Source: Todiramphus chloris collaris (Eukaryota; Chordata; Aves; Coraciiformes; Alcedinidae). Taken from it: 64,000 nucleotides of DNA. The stretch is from assembly GCA_025345505.1 (NCBI GenBank), contig JANVCC010010406.1, positions 16,520,373-16,584,372 on the forward strand, given 5' to 3'. A program made the position numbers and the translations under genes. Shown here in pieces: positions 34,358 through 48,100 of this stretch. The number at the start of each line of letters is the position of its first letter. The stretch's first letter is position 1. The notes below the pieces were generated by a model that was not told the origin of the DNA, searched no databases, and worked only from the letters and a program-made list of their open reading frames with translations.

Positions 34358-34482
34358 CAGGTTGGGTGGAGCTTTAAAACACTTGGTCTAGTGAAAGGTA
34401 TCTCTGCCCATGTCAGTGGGATTGGAAGTAGATACCTTTAAGGACCCTTCCAAACCAAACCATTCTATGATTCTATCATTCT
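34358..34482 (+). mobile_element. CR1 3' tail fragment
   Basis: Contains the CR1 3' untranslated wording: GGTTGGGTGGAGC, then a degraded block like GGTCTAGTGAAAGGTATCTC, then CCTTTAAGGACCCTTCCAA and finally CATTCTATGATTCTATC. Only about 125 bases, non-coding, strongly 5'-truncated. Confidence 0.8.
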
Positions 34483-36617
34483 TGTGCCTTGGCTTTCTGC
34501 CTTAGGGAACCATTATGGTTTAGATTTACTGTACCATGTCTACAAGAACTTCAGAGTGAAATGGTGACTGTAGCCTTCTTGTTAACACAGTCAATCTTAC
34601 TTCATAACCTCATGTCTTCATCTCATTTGTCAGTTGAGAAATGGGGTATCATTAAACATTGACTTCCTCTGGTGTATTCTCACTTTCCATTTGCAAAAAT
34701 TATTCTCTTCAAACTTCTGCAAAGCACTGTTGCTCTAAGCATTAAAACCTGCATGCCACAAAATAAGTTGTAGCATATAGCTGTGTCACCTCAAGTCAGT
34801 AACCCACTAAATTTTATACACTAAGTAGACCTGCACTGTGCTAGATGCTAGGACTTCAAATATGAAGCTTCCAGCAAAAAGTCTAAGAGCACTGTTGTTG
34901 ACATTCCTCTGAATCAGAAGTGAACTGAAGTTTTACAGGGCATTGTGGTAGCAAAGAGACTGTCTTTCTGAAGATCACATAAAACTGACTTTTTTCTTGT
35001 CCATGACAAGGGATTCCTTGGAGCTCTTCACCAAAAAGATGACATCAATCATGTTGCTCCAACCAAATATAGAACGGGAATTTCCCCTTTGCTTTCCTGA
35101 GCTATGACTGAACTATCCAATGAAATAATTTCTACTTTGTACTGCATAGTACTATGCTCTGAGCACAAACAACTAGCTTTGTTTCAGTCTAGGGGTAATA
35201 AATTCCTGCTTTTAGAGATAATTAAGAAGTTATAATTAACCTGTGTCCCTTTGCTTAATTAAAAATAAAATAAAAAGAAAAAAGTCATTAGATGATAATA
35301 GATTTTAGGTATTTAGAAAGGTGACACATAAAATAAACTATTTATTAAAGTGGAATACAATGCTCTAGAAAACTCCTCATTTGATGGACTTGACATTCAT
35401 ACAAGGATAGGCTTTTCAGTGGGAGGAGAACTGAGAAGCAAGGCAGTGGTGAGAGAAATATAAATAGTAATAATAGTGTGATACTCAATTGCAGCACATA
35501 GAGGTTGCTTCATGTCAGTCCTTTAATCAGGAATTACATTTCCTTTTTGCATTATAACACCACAAAGTTAGTGTCTGTTTCAGAAAACAGTGAGGATGGG
35601 AATGATGACTTCCTTCTAAACCCTTTCCAGTTATCCAATATAAGTACATAGAAAAGTAGGTTGTTCTGTGTACTTTTCAAAGAAGACCCTGTACTGCTTC
35701 TCTATCTGTCACTGGCATTACTTGAACTCTCTTAAATCACCTCACCTATTAAGTGAAACAGCTGTTGAGCCAGTCACATGCTTTATCAGTTTTCCTGTTC
35801 TCTACCAAGTCAAAAGCCCTCAATGCATGGACTATTGTCCATATTAAAAAAAAACTATTTTCAGCTAGGTGTTGGAGCCTCTGTGACTGGGGAGAGGGTT
35901 TAGTCATGTGCACTTACAAAAGCTCCAAAAAAAAAAAATAATTTAAAAAGTGCAAAGAAACGGGAATAGAAATCTAACCAAAGTCCCTGTTCACCTTTTC
36001 TTCTTCCAACTATGTCATTTTCCTATGCATTTTCAGAATTTATTTTGTGCTGTAATCTCATTTTCTTAAGAAGAAAAAGATCAAATCTTCAACTGGAAAA
36101 CTTCCTAACTGCTACCTTTACTTTAGAGGGAACATGAAGCTACTGCTGTTTCCTATTTTATAGATGTCAAACATTTTAAGATTTACCTAACTCACTGAAG
36201 ACTTTGCAATGTCATTTTTTTCTGTTACTTTTTTTCTCTATTAAGTGATTAATTTAGTAATAAAATGTGGTTTTCTAGTCAAAAGAAATGCAGCATGATT
36301 TTACATTAGGTATAAAATCATCTGGTCTCCTTATTTCTCATGAAAATATACATAAATTATTACATGGAAAACCAAGCAGTATTCACACAGGTGAATATAT
36401 TTTTTTTTTATATATATATGTAAAAATGAAAACAAATAAACAGGTGCTAAGATCTAAACAAATAATTTTCTATCTCTTTTTGCAAAATGGACTCATAGCT
36501 GGTAGGCAATTCTTCCTAGCACATCAAACTATAATCCAGCAGTGTTGTTCTTAAGGTTTATTTTTCATGCTGCATTATAAACTGAGGAGAAATGAAAAAG
36601 AAAAAAAAGATAAAAAT

Positions 36618-36688
36618 AAAAAAGAAAAAGGAAAAGGAAAAGGAAAAAAAGGAAAAAAGAAAGAAAAAAAAGAGAAAGAAAAAGGGAA
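36618..36688. repeat. Purine-only tract (71 bases)
   Basis: Seventy-one bases with only A and G, built from GGAAAA, GAAAAA and GAAAG units. Unbroken purine tracts of this length can form triple-stranded DNA. Confidence 0.95.
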
Positions 36689-37712
36689 TATATAATTCAC
36701 TTAATGTATATATATTTCCCATGTAGATATTTTTATTGCTACTTTTTTTTTTTTTTCCCCTGGTTGTATGTATTTATTCTGTGTTATTTTTTTCTTTTAG
36801 AGCTCTTCATCTGTATAATTTTTATTTTTATACTACAAGTGATTAGTCAACAGAATTCTCTTACAAGATCCATATTTACAATAATATCCATATAGCAAAC
36901 TTAATTGAGCAACAGAAGAGCTGTTATTCCATTATTGATGTCTTTGCTGCATCATGAAGGCAGCAATTTAGCACTAAGCTATAAATAGAAAAATATAGTG
37001 GATGGAACTGGCTGGTCTTGTGTTTTTAATATTCCCTTCAGGGTAAAGTATGTCATAACCTAATTACAGTGGTAGAGATTTCACTGCAGGGAAAACTGTT
37101 GTTATTCCATTTGACAATCAAGTAATTATCTTCTCTACTGGATGTTTTACTGGATGTTACTAATTAAGTCATTCACAAGACTTTATTTAAAATTGAGGAA
37201 ATGGTGCTGCTCTTATAAAAAGTTGGACTTCAATAATGCCAATAATTCTTACAAGACCTTTTTTTTTTTTGTGTGTGGCAGTTTTTTTAACAATTACCTG
37301 TCAAAGTGCTTACTGAAGCAGAAAGCAGGTGTTTTTTCTGGCTACATCCCTGCTCCTTTTTTCAGGGCATGGACTCAGCCTGCAGTCCTTTCATTTTCCT
37401 GGGAGCTGTAAGGCTTGTGCTGAGTGCTGGCAGGAAGTTCCTAAGAACAGTAACAAAAGTGATGACAGAGCTATATAAGTAGCAGAGTTAGTGGGGAGAC
37501 AACAGGACTCAAAATTTCATATAATTGTCCAGGTGTTTCAGGAAAGGGAAAAGGAAGTATCACAGTATCTCTTCTTCTGAGAGGAACTGCAAACAATGCT
37601 TGTCTGCATTAGCATTACAGGCAAATCTACAATCAACCCTATCCTAACCTTGGTTTAGAAGTTCAAACTGTGTAATTATGCACTGCATCCTCATCTCTTG
37701 GGGTTTTTTTGG

Positions 37713-37754
37713 TTTTTTTTTCCCTTTTTTTTTTTTTCCCCCCCCCCCCCCCCC
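37713..37754. repeat. Pyrimidine-only tract with C17
   Basis: Forty-two bases of only T and C: T9, CCC, T13, C17. The 17 C run (37738-37754) means the minus strand has 17 consecutive G and could form G-quadruplex structures. Homopolymer length is also a common sequencing-error site. Confidence 0.95.
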
Positions 37755-39234
37755 GTTTTCTTTCCTGATTATAAAATGTGTAAGTAAAGCCAACCATCTG
37801 ACCAGATGAAAATATATAGTAGACCAAATCTCTCAGTCTTTTTCATGAAATGCATAACTTCCTGCACATCAACTTCATTTTATTTGGACTGTGTATTATG
37901 AGTTAACAATTGAAAACAGTAAATTATGATTTTTGTTTAGTTTACCAATGTTGTCCTCACCTGTAACTGTTCCCAGTGATGGAGTTATTTTGCAGACAAT
38001 ACTTTTTTTTTAGAACGTTACCTCAAGTTATGTATTAACAATAATAGAATTTGCCATTTATTTTCCTGTACTGGTTTCCTAATACTTTACTGGTAGAAAA
38101 TTAGAAAGAATCCTTTTAAAAATATCAGCTGTATCTTAGCAAAAATTATCTCAAAATTTAAACATATTTTAACACACGTTTCTTAATTTTATTTTTCCTT
38201 CAGAATATTTTGTTATCGTTAAACTATCTTCTCTATGATCACAATGATGGAAATATAACTAATCAAACTCTTCATTCTATAGAAATAATTAAAAAAAAAG
38301 TATTAAACAGAAACATCATAATATTTGAAAATGAAGGAGCCTGAAACATTTATGGTGTCAGAGAGCTAAAGAAAGTAAACATGATTCACTGAAAGTAAAC
38401 ACTGGAAAGGATTTTACTATATTTCTGAGACACATCCATAGAAGTTATATATCGTTTCTCATCTACACGTGCTACAAATGCCTTGGTGTATAGATGCATT
38501 TTGTTGTACATATATAAAACACTTTTGGACATATGAAAAAATGTAGTGGTATGTTCATACTTTAGGCATTTCCTGTTACTGTAACAAAATCAACATCACA
38601 ACTTGTAGAAAGTTGTTTAATGTTATATGTATTAAAAGTTATAGGTGATGACTATTTCTGGTTTTATTACTATTCTGTTTAAATCTAGTCAAGACAAGTT
38701 ATAGCTGGGCTGAGTTTGCAGTATTTGGAGCACTTGAGTGTACTATTCTTTTGATAGTTAGATCACACTTGTCTTGCTACTTTAGTGTAAATGTAATTTG
38801 AGATTCTTTTTGCTTGTTTCTGTTAAGTGGTGTGACTTCAAGATGAAAATATACCATGCTGCCTTGTTGGTTCAGCTTGAAAAAGACATAGAACTGTCAC
38901 AGCCAAGAAAGAAGAAAATGTTTCATCATCCCCATTAAACTCTAAGGATTTCAGAGATCTGCTGTGCTTACAGTTTCAAGTACTTTTTGTTCAGCAACTA
39001 TATACAACATAAAAGCAAGGATACCACTGGATCCTATATATAAAAAAAAAATACACTGGCATGGAGAATCTTTGTATCAAACCAGAGATTTTTCTCAGAC
39101 ACACTAGAATCTTTTTAAATCTCATATTAACAAGAAAATTCTAACTATACCACTTGAAAAGGAAATGGTGAAAAGAAATATATTATGATTCAATTTCTTC
39201 TTCCTACAAACAAACAAGCTTTAACTTCCTCATT

Positions 39235-39259
39235 AAAAAAAAAAAAAAAAAAAAAAAAA
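39235..39259. repeat. Poly-A tract (25)
   Basis: Uninterrupted A run, ending with a G. It lies about 250 bases before the antisense CR1 but is not attached to it. Confidence 0.95.
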
Positions 39260-39507
39260 GACAGCTCTGAACTTTGTACATAGGAGAGAATCTAAGAAGG
39301 TACTAAAAAAAAGAATCCACTCAAAGGCCTATCAAGTTAAACGAGACTGCTGCTGCTACTGGATCTGTAGCTACTGAATCTATCTCTTTAATGTATGTGT
39401 TATGTTCTTTCATCAAAAATAATAGAAAAGCAACACAAAAACCTGTGCTAATCCCTGATACATGGCCTAATTCACTAATGAATGGAAGTTTCACAGAAGC
39501 TTCCATT

Positions 39508-40562
39508 GCAGAATCACAGAATGGTAGAGGTTGAAAAGAACCTCTGCAGATCATCTTGTTCAACCTCTTTGCTCTAACAGATTCACCTAGAGCAGGCTGC
39601 CCAGAACCATGCCCAGAAAGGCTTTTAATATCTCCAGAAAAGGGGACTCCACAGCCTTTCTGGGCAGTCTGATCCAGGGCTTTGTCACCCTCAAAGTAAA
39701 GAAGTTTTTCCTTGTGTTCATGACAGAACCCGCTGTTCTCCAGTTGTGTCCATTGCCCTTTGTACTGTCACTGGGCACCAGGTGAAAATAGTCTGGCCCC
39801 ATCCTCTTAGCACATGCCCTTTAAATATTTATAAGCATTGATGAGATCTCTTCTCAGTCTTTTCTCCAGGTTAAACAGACCCAGGTCTGTCAGCCTTTCC
39901 TCATAAGAGAGATATTCCCGTCCCTTCATCATCTTTGTAGACCTCTGCTGGACTCTTTTCAGTAGTTGCCTGTCTCTCTTGAACTAGGGAGCCCAGAACT
40001 GGACACAGTACTCCATATATGGCCTCACCAGGGCAGAGTAAAGGGGGAGGAGAATTTGCCTTAGCCTTCTGGTCACACTCTTCTTAATGCATCCCCAAGA
40101 CACCACTGACCTTCTTGGACAAAAGGGCACACTGATGGATCATGGTTAACTTGTTATCCATCAGCACTCCCAGGTCCTTCTCAACAGAGCTGCTTTCCCG
40201 GAGGTCAAATCCTAAACTGCACTGGTGCATGAGGTTAGTCCTCCTTATGTGAAGGACCCCTTGCCTTTGTTGAACTTCATGAGATTCCTCTCCACTCATC
40301 TCTCCAGCCTGTTCAGGTCTTGCTGAATGGCAGCACAGCCTTCCAGTGTACCAGCCACTCACAGTTTTGTGTCATCAGCAAACTTGCTGAGGGTATACTA
40401 TGTCCCTTCATCTAGGTCATAGATGAATATGTTGAACAAGATCGGAGCCAGCACTGACCCCTGGGAACACCACTAGCTACAAGCCTCCAACTAGACTCTA
40501 CACCACTGGTGACAACCTTCTGAGCTCTGTCATTCAGACAGTTCTCAGTCCACCTTACATAA
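39508..40562 (-). mobile_element. CR1 retrotransposon, 5'-truncated, antisense
   Basis: On the minus strand it runs from the RT core to the 3' end. The first recognisable blocks are NCLNDRAQKVVTSGVESSWR and GVPRGQ. Then come the intact [12 protein letters not shown] (about 40373-40408 on the plus strand) and [19 protein letters not shown], and finally the C-terminal part SPFLEILKAFLG. The 3' tail is at 39508-39520. The frame is broken at least three times (open pieces at 40412-40684, 40084-40362 and 39587-39802). Subfamily details differ from the copies at 12 and 45 kb. Confidence 0.9.
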
Positions 40563-41050
40563 AAAAGAAGCTGAGAAAAAGGGAAGGAGAGAAAAACAGA
40601 AAGAGAGAGGTGAGCGGTATCATCACCACTGGATCCTGCAGTGATGACGACAGATGGGGCAGTGCTCAGGTGATGGATGCACACACAGCGCCTTGGGCTT
40701 GAGTCCTTTATAGTCTAGTACCCACCTCTTGTTCACACCAGTGACACAGCTCTTGATCTTCTGTGCAGGCTGTGGGGTGTGGCTATGAAGGGTCTTTCAG
40801 GTGGTTATGAGCCCCTTCATCAAATAAACTCTTTGTGACCTTTGTTTCTTGGCACTTCAGAGTGTGAAACTGTACACCCTTCAGTCCCTGTGTCCTGCTT
40901 CTGCCACTGTTTCTCACTCCCATGAGCCCTGCACCAAGGAAGGGGCTTACTGAGGTTTAGGATTGCTAGGCAGAACTTGCTCTGACACAGTATTTGAGAT
41001 ATTTAACTCCTTCAGTCTCTCACATGACACCAGCCCCATAGCTGTAAGAC
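40563..41050. other. GC-richer segment of unknown origin
   Basis: Follows the 5' edge of the antisense CR1. It is clearly richer in GC than its surroundings and has no coding frame. Read on the minus strand it has ACTATAAAGGA (about 40713-40723); on the plus strand it has AATAAACTC at about 40824. This could be part of an old LTR, but I find no paired ends. Confidence 0.3.
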
Positions 41051-44000
41051 AGACTATCCTATTTCTGTTCAAACCCATAAATACAGCTATATGTGGAGTA
41101 GTTTAGTAACTAGTTAAATACCAATTTTAATTCCCCACTAATATGTTTGTGGATATAAAAATGGCACCAATTAACTTTAGTAGTAGTCTGGAATACAAAT
41201 CTTCCACTACAGACCTCCTTGATGGAGCCCTCATTATGCAAGTTAGCAGACCGTGGCAAAAAAACCTAAGGTAAAAAATCCATTTAAGTTTGTGGGAGCA
41301 TTGAAGTTGTGTTAGCTCTTGCATTGGGATCTCAAGTATTCTTTCTTCTTATAAGAAAGCTAAGCCAGTATCAATTAACAGCTAGAATGATACTATTTGT
41401 GCTGGAATTCTGAGAGGTGATTTCAACGTGAGTGTCATGATGGAAAAGCCACATTGTGCCATACTACCTTAAAGAAGTATTTCACATGTGGAACATGTTG
41501 TAGTCATCCAGTGTAAGGGTTTGGGATGAGGACATCCCATGTGCAGCAAATCCAGGTCCCTAATCTATTGTGTACTAACTCCTGTAAAGTAGCTGCCATT
41601 TCAGATACTGCTTGGGATTAAACTTTGAACTCAAAAGCTGCAAGTAGAAACCTTTCTTGCTAAAATGGAAAAGGCATCCAAGAACAGCAACAAAATTACT
41701 TGCTCAGTTGTAATTTATTTTGTGGTTAAGATAAATGGCTCACAAACCACGTAATCTCACATTCATCAGAATTGAAAATTTGGGATGATTGTAGAGGAAC
41801 AGAAACAGAAGACAGTGAGTTGGTCCAACCCTTTCTCTACCATACTGTGGTACAGTCAGACAGTATTATACTAGTATAATGCTACCAGTATTTATTTATT
41901 TTATTAATTCTTGAAATCATTTATCTAAACAAGTTCTGCTGAAATGAACTACCTCATCTTGATGCCATGTATGTTGAAACAATGTAATGGAATAATCTGG
42001 AATTCACTGGATTTTTCTATTTATTTATTTATCTTCCAAAACATAAAATGGACAATACTGAATATAGTGACATTCTCAGGCAAATACATCTTTAGGAGGT
42101 AGTTTAATATTAATTACTTCTATTTCTAACACAATGATTTATTGCTCATGTAATGATTTTCTAGTGATAGCTCTCGTACTAAATCTGTATGATAAAGCAC
42201 TTCCTATCAAATATAAGATGTGTGTTATATGCCATTATATGTCAAAGGTATGCTAGCACTATTATGCCTTATTTTGCATCAGTAAAGAGTTTTTAGATGT
42301 GAGGAGATCGTTTCCCACTGCATCAGTTGCATAAATACATGTGGTGAATATTACCCTTTCTTAATAGTAAGCAATTTATACTTTTTTTTCTGTGACTTCC
42401 CAAGCTTATTCTCCAGCTGTGGAACATGCATAAATGCAGGTGAACGTATAATTTCATTTCAGTCAGTAAATGGCTTTGTTATATAACAAAAAAGGCACTC
42501 CCTCCTTATTTCTCACCCATCTATTTCCACATTTTGAATAATTAAATAAAAGTCTTGTTTAAGGTATCCCTATACTCTCAAACATCACAGGATCAGAAAT
42601 ATATAACGAGATCATCAGAATAAATTGACTCATAAATAATACAGAAACATAAGGTGTTTTACTTGCAAATCCAGTTCTTGGGGTTTCTTAACTTTTTTTT
42701 TTTTTTTTTTTTTTTAAAATATAGTTTTAAGTATGTACCTCTAAAGGTGATATTCAAACATGAGAAGAAGAATTTGTAAGAATTATGAGGGAATTTTTTT
42801 CCCTTTACCAGGGTTTTCATCTTTTTCCCTCCATCATTACCTAGCAACTCTTGCAAGGGAGCCCTAATTAGATTTTAGGTACTATCATTTCTGCATACTT
42901 CAAAACAAGTCTGATGAAACTAGAGACAAAATCCTCTAAAATTCAGCCAAACAACTGGTGTTTTACCTAGGTGGCCTGTTTTGCCTGTTCTCATAGTTGC
43001 TTTTTTTTCATATCATAATTCTTCCTTAGGGACAGCTGAAGATTGATTACCTAGAATCTTTTAACTGATCTTATATGAAAAGAAAAATGTATAAAATATA
43101 ATTTTATATATACTTTTAAACATGAAGGATGTTGTAAAAAATATCTGCTAAGCAGACAGATGTCCTTAGATAAAATGAACGATAAATACCCTGTGCTTTG
43201 TTTTAGGAAAAGATGATCACTACTCATTTGTTCACACTGTCTAAGAACAACTTTAGAACAATCAAGAAGCCTTGCTTTTCCACAAAGAGTGAAAAAAGTC
43301 AGTGAAATACAGTGTCAAATAATCATGTGGAAGCTAGAAGCGTTCTGACCAAAGAACTGAACAATTTAGTCACATTCTTCAAAAAATTGCTGCTATCATG
43401 AAACCTGAAGCTTAAAAAGTCCTTAAACTGTTAATTACTATAAATTATGCCATGGAAAAATTAACTTTTTCCTTCAATCCTGTTTTCTGATTGCCATCTG
43501 TGATAATATACCACACTGCTCTGCATTACAATGATAGTTTTCTCTTTTTAACCTTTTAGGGATGCTTGAAGTCTGGCTGCTCTGCATGTGGAGAGGATCA
43601 GGAGCTGATGGTAAGTGCAAGGCAGGCATGGTGAGGTTCTTATCTGACAAAGGCAGCAATGAAGGTATTAGGGTCAGGCTCAGAGATGGTGGCCAGGGAT
43701 AGCCTGAATGCATTGATAACCTCATAAGACCACTGGGGCAAGTCATAACCAAGGCCAAGCTGGCAAGCCACATGTGTGAGTCCAGGTTGAGTCAGGATTG
43801 AGGTGATATGAACCAGAACACAGGTGTGGATGCTGAGCAGCTGTAATACAGATCAGACAGGGGCAGCAGAGACAGGCTGTGCTACAAAGGAGATCCTCAG
43901 GGAAGGAGGGCAGTCAGAACTTCTGGCTTCTCATGAACAGTAGAGTTGACCACCAGCTCATTCTATTGAGCCCTTTAACTTATCCCACTGAGCCCCTTAA

Positions 44001-45121
44001 CTTACTGAAGTCATAGAGGAGTAAAAAGGACTCATTGTGTTGACTTTAAAATCTGAGGTGTTCCTTTTCTTTTCTATCTAAAGCAGATATTAACCAAGTT
44101 ATGCTTTGTCACTGAGTGACTTTTCATGTATTTATAAAGGGTGTAGGAAAACAGGCAGTCAAGTTAATAATAATTTTAATGACCTGAGGGGTTGCCTACC
44201 TTCTTCAAGTACATTGCCTTTCTTTTCCATAAAGGTATCGTTGAAGCTCAAAACATTTGAGTTTGGGGGATTTAGTGCAATATTCTTTGCAGTGCATAGA
44301 AAAAAACCCTATTACTCATAATTTAAATCAATAATTAATATTTAATTAGAAAACAACTGTCAAAACTCAAAGAAAAGGAAAAGGGTTGATAAAATATGAT
44401 TAAATTTGTGCTTATGAAGAGAGGAATCTCTTAAGCTCATTGGGAAATTTAGAAGAACCTAGATAATATTTATTAAGAGTTTGCATTTTAGGACTAAAAT
44501 AGGCATATTTTTATATAAACTATAAAAAAAACCACAAAAAACCCAAACCAAACTGAAACAAACACAAACACTACAATATCTGTAATTTTTTCCTCATTTT
44601 TATAGTCATGCATCTGGAAAGACCATTCATTTTAAGTAGGGGTACAATAAGCAGTGATAGAAAGAACGGAATGTAAAAAACCCAAGCCCCTCTAAGCCTT
44701 AAATTTTATCTATAATCTGTGTCCATCTTTACTTGTGCTACTGAAAGACAAACCATTATCAATAAATAGATACATATTTTAAAAAATACTTTTTTTCCAT
44801 CAAAGGTGCAATTTCATTCTTTTCTGTGAAATCTAAACAACAGTATAAATTATTCATGTAATATGACTGTATAGACCTAGGAAATTCTGAATATGAGATT
44901 TGTGAATCCCAACCCTGCATTCAAAAAGCTGTCCTAGTGAGCTGGAACAAATAGTTCTAAAATAACCTTCCTAGAAATATGTCAGGGAAGCTAAGAACTA
45001 CCTTTTCCATCAAAATCTTGTTTCCAGCAAAATCTGTGTGAGGACTTCCAATACTGGTGCAGTGTCTTTCAGGTTAAACTTGTTAAGCTTATTACCTGTC
45101 TTAGAAACTCTGCTTTAATGC
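41051..45121. other. AT-rich non-coding stretch with a GC-richer island
   Basis: No gene is firmly supported. Poly-T of 23 is at 42693-42715. The segment 43550-44030 is richer in GC, contains a splice-flanked candidate exon at 43560-43610 (see findings) and a short imperfect tandem duplication of about 20 bases (TGAGCCC-TTTAACTTA) at about 43965-44005. An A/C-rich tract lies at 44523-44572. Confidence 0.5.
42693..42715. repeat. Poly-T tract (23)
   Basis: Uninterrupted T run followed by AAAAT. Confidence 0.95.
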
Positions 45122-48100
45122 CTTAGAATTATAGAATATTTATGGTTGGAAAAGACCCTCAAGACTGTCAAGTCAAACCTTCTACTACACACCTCCATGA
45201 CTACTAGATCATGTCCTGAAGCACCTCATCTATACATCGTTTGAAAACCTGCAGGATCACCACTTCCATGGGCAACCTGTTCCAACGCTTAACTTCCCTT
45301 TCAGTAAAGAAATTCTCTCTAATATTTTATGTGAACTTCCCCTGGCACAACCTGTGTCTATTTCCTCTTGCTCTGATTAGCTACCAGGGAGAAGAGGCCA
45401 ACACTGGCCTCACTAGAACCTCCTTTCAGGTAGCTGTAGAGGGTAATAAGGTCTCCTTTCAGCCTCCTCTTCTTCAGCCTAAACAATCCTAGTTCACTCA
45501 GCCTCTGCTCATAAGACATGTACTCCAGTCCCCTCACCAGTTTCATTGCCCTTCTCTGTACCCACTCCAGCACTTCAATGTCTTTCTTGTACTGTGGTGG
45601 CCAAAACTGGACACAGCACTTGCAACGTGATGTCACCAGTGCCAAGTACAGGGGCATAGTCACTTCCTCCTCCTGGCCACACAATTTCTGATACAGGCCA
45701 GGATGCCATTGGCCTACTTGGCTACCTGGCCACACTGCTGGCTCATGTTCAATCAGCTGTCAGCCAACACCCCTAGGGCCTTTTCTGCCAGGTAGCTTTC
45801 CAGCCACTGCTCCCCAAGCCTGTAGCATTACATGGGGTTGTTGTGGCTTAAGTCCAGGTCTGGGTCTTGTTAACTGAAGTCCACAACTTGGCCTTGTTAA
45901 ACCTCATACAACTTACCTCAGCCCATTGATCCAACCTGTCCAGTCTCCTGTAGAGCCTTCCTAGAATCAAGATCAATACTCGCACTTAGTTTTGTGTCTT
46001 CTGCAAACTTACTGAGAATGCACTCAATCCCTTAAGCCAGATCATTGATAAAGATGTTAAACAGGACTGGCACCAGTACTGAGCCCTGGGGAACACCACT
46101 TGTGACCAGTTGCCAACTGGATTTAACTTCATTTACCACAACTCTCTGGGCTTGGCCATCCAGACAGTTTTTAATGCAGCAAAGAGTACATTTGTCTAAG
46201 CCATGAGCTGCCAGCATCTCCAACAGAATGCCGTTGGAGATGGTGTCAAATACTTTACTAATGTCCAGGTAAACAACATCCACAGCCTTTCCCCCATCCA
46301 TTAGATGGGTCACCTGGTCATAGAAGGAGATTGGCTTGGTCAAACAGGACCTGCCCTTCATGAAGCCGTGCTGGCTGGTCCTGATCCCCTGGCTGTCCTG
46401 TACGTGCTGTGTGAGTGCACCCAAGATGAACTGCTCCATAATCTTCCCCAGTACTGAGGCAGGCTGACAGGAATGTAGTTCCCCAGATCCATCTTCCAGC
46501 CCTTCTTGTAGATGGGCTTCACACTGACAAGCCTCCAGTCATCTGGGACCTCCCCTGTTAACCAGGACTGATGATAAATGACAAAGAGTGTCTTGGTGAG
46601 GTCCTGTGTCAGCTCCCTCAGCACTCTCGAGTGAATCCCATCCATCCCCACTAGACTTCAGAGTGTCCAAGTGCCATAGCAGGTCAGTAACCAGTTCTGG
46701 ATCATGAGGGGATTATTCTGCTCTCCATCCCTGTCTTCAGCTCAGGGGACTGAATACCCTGAGGATAACTGGCCTGACTATTAAAGACTGAGGCAAAGAA
46801 GACATTAAATACCTCATCATTTTCCTCACCCTTGGTGGCAATGTTCCCCCCTGCATCCAATAAGGGGTAGATATTCTCTTTGGCTCTCTTTCTGTTGTTT
46901 ATGTATTTGTGAAAACTTTTTTTATCATCTCTTATGACAGTGGCCAGATTGAGTTCTAGCTGAACTTTTGCCTTCTGATGCTCTCTCTGCATGACCTAAC
47001 TAGATCCCTGTATTCTTCTTGGGTTACCTACCCCTTCTTCCAGAGAAGGAAAACTCTTCTTTGTTTTCCAGAGTTCCAGCAAATGCTGCCTGTTCAGCCA
47101 GGCCAGTCGTCTTCCCCACCAGTTTATATTGCGACACATAGGGACAGCCTGCTCCTGCACTTCTAACATTTCCTTACTGAAGAATGTCCAGCCTTCCTTG
47201 ACACTTTTTCCCTTCAGGACCATCTCCCAAGGGACTTTCTCAACCAGTGACCTGAATAGGACGAAGTCTGCCCTCTGGAAGTCCATGGTAGCGATTTACT
47301 GACTCCCCTCCTTACTTAATGAAGAATTGAGAACATTATCATTTTATGGTCTCTTGACCCAAGACAGCCTCTTACCAGCACATCGCCCAAGACAGACTCC
47401 GACTACCACATCACACACTAGTTCTTCTCTATTGGTAAACAGCAGGTCTAGCAAGACACCTTCCCTGGTGGACTCACTTAGCATCTGAGTCAGTAATTTA
47501 TCTTCCACATAGTTCAGGAACCTCCTGGACTGTTTCCAGTCTTCTGTGTTGTATGTCCAGAAGACATCTTGTAATTTGAGGTACCCCATGAGAAAAAGGG
47601 CTGTCAATTTTGAGACTTCTGACAGCCACCTGTAGAACAATTCATCAACCTCTTCATCCTGGTTGGGTCGTCTATAACAGACTCCCAACAGGATATCTGC
47701 CTTGTTGGCCATCCCCTTCATCCTTACCCATAAGCACTCAACCTTACCATCACAGTCATTAAGCTCTACACAATCAAAACACTCCATGACATACAGAGAC
47801 ACACCACTAACTCTTCTTCCCTGCCTGTCCCTTCTGAAGAGTTTATAGCCATCTGTTGCAGCTCTCCAGTCATAAAAGTCATCCCACCATGTTTCTGTGA
47901 TGGTGACTATGTCATAGCTCTCCTGCTGCACAATGGCTTCCAACTCCTCCCGTTTGTTGCTCATGCTGCATGCATTGGTGTAGATGCACTTCAGACAGGT
48001 TATTGATTTCACCCCCAACATTGGTGTGCCACCCTTAGGCTCAACTCTGGAGAGCCTGGTTCTATCCCCTTCCCCCTTCACACCTAGTTTAAATCCCTTT

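Larger units (their letters stand above)
34483..39507. other. AT-rich non-coding stretch
   Basis: No gene or transposon is supported over 5 kb. It holds several tracts listed separately. The frames at 36288-36554, 36704-36895 and 37142-37411 run through poly-T or A-rich tracts and are chance frames. Confidence 0.55.
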
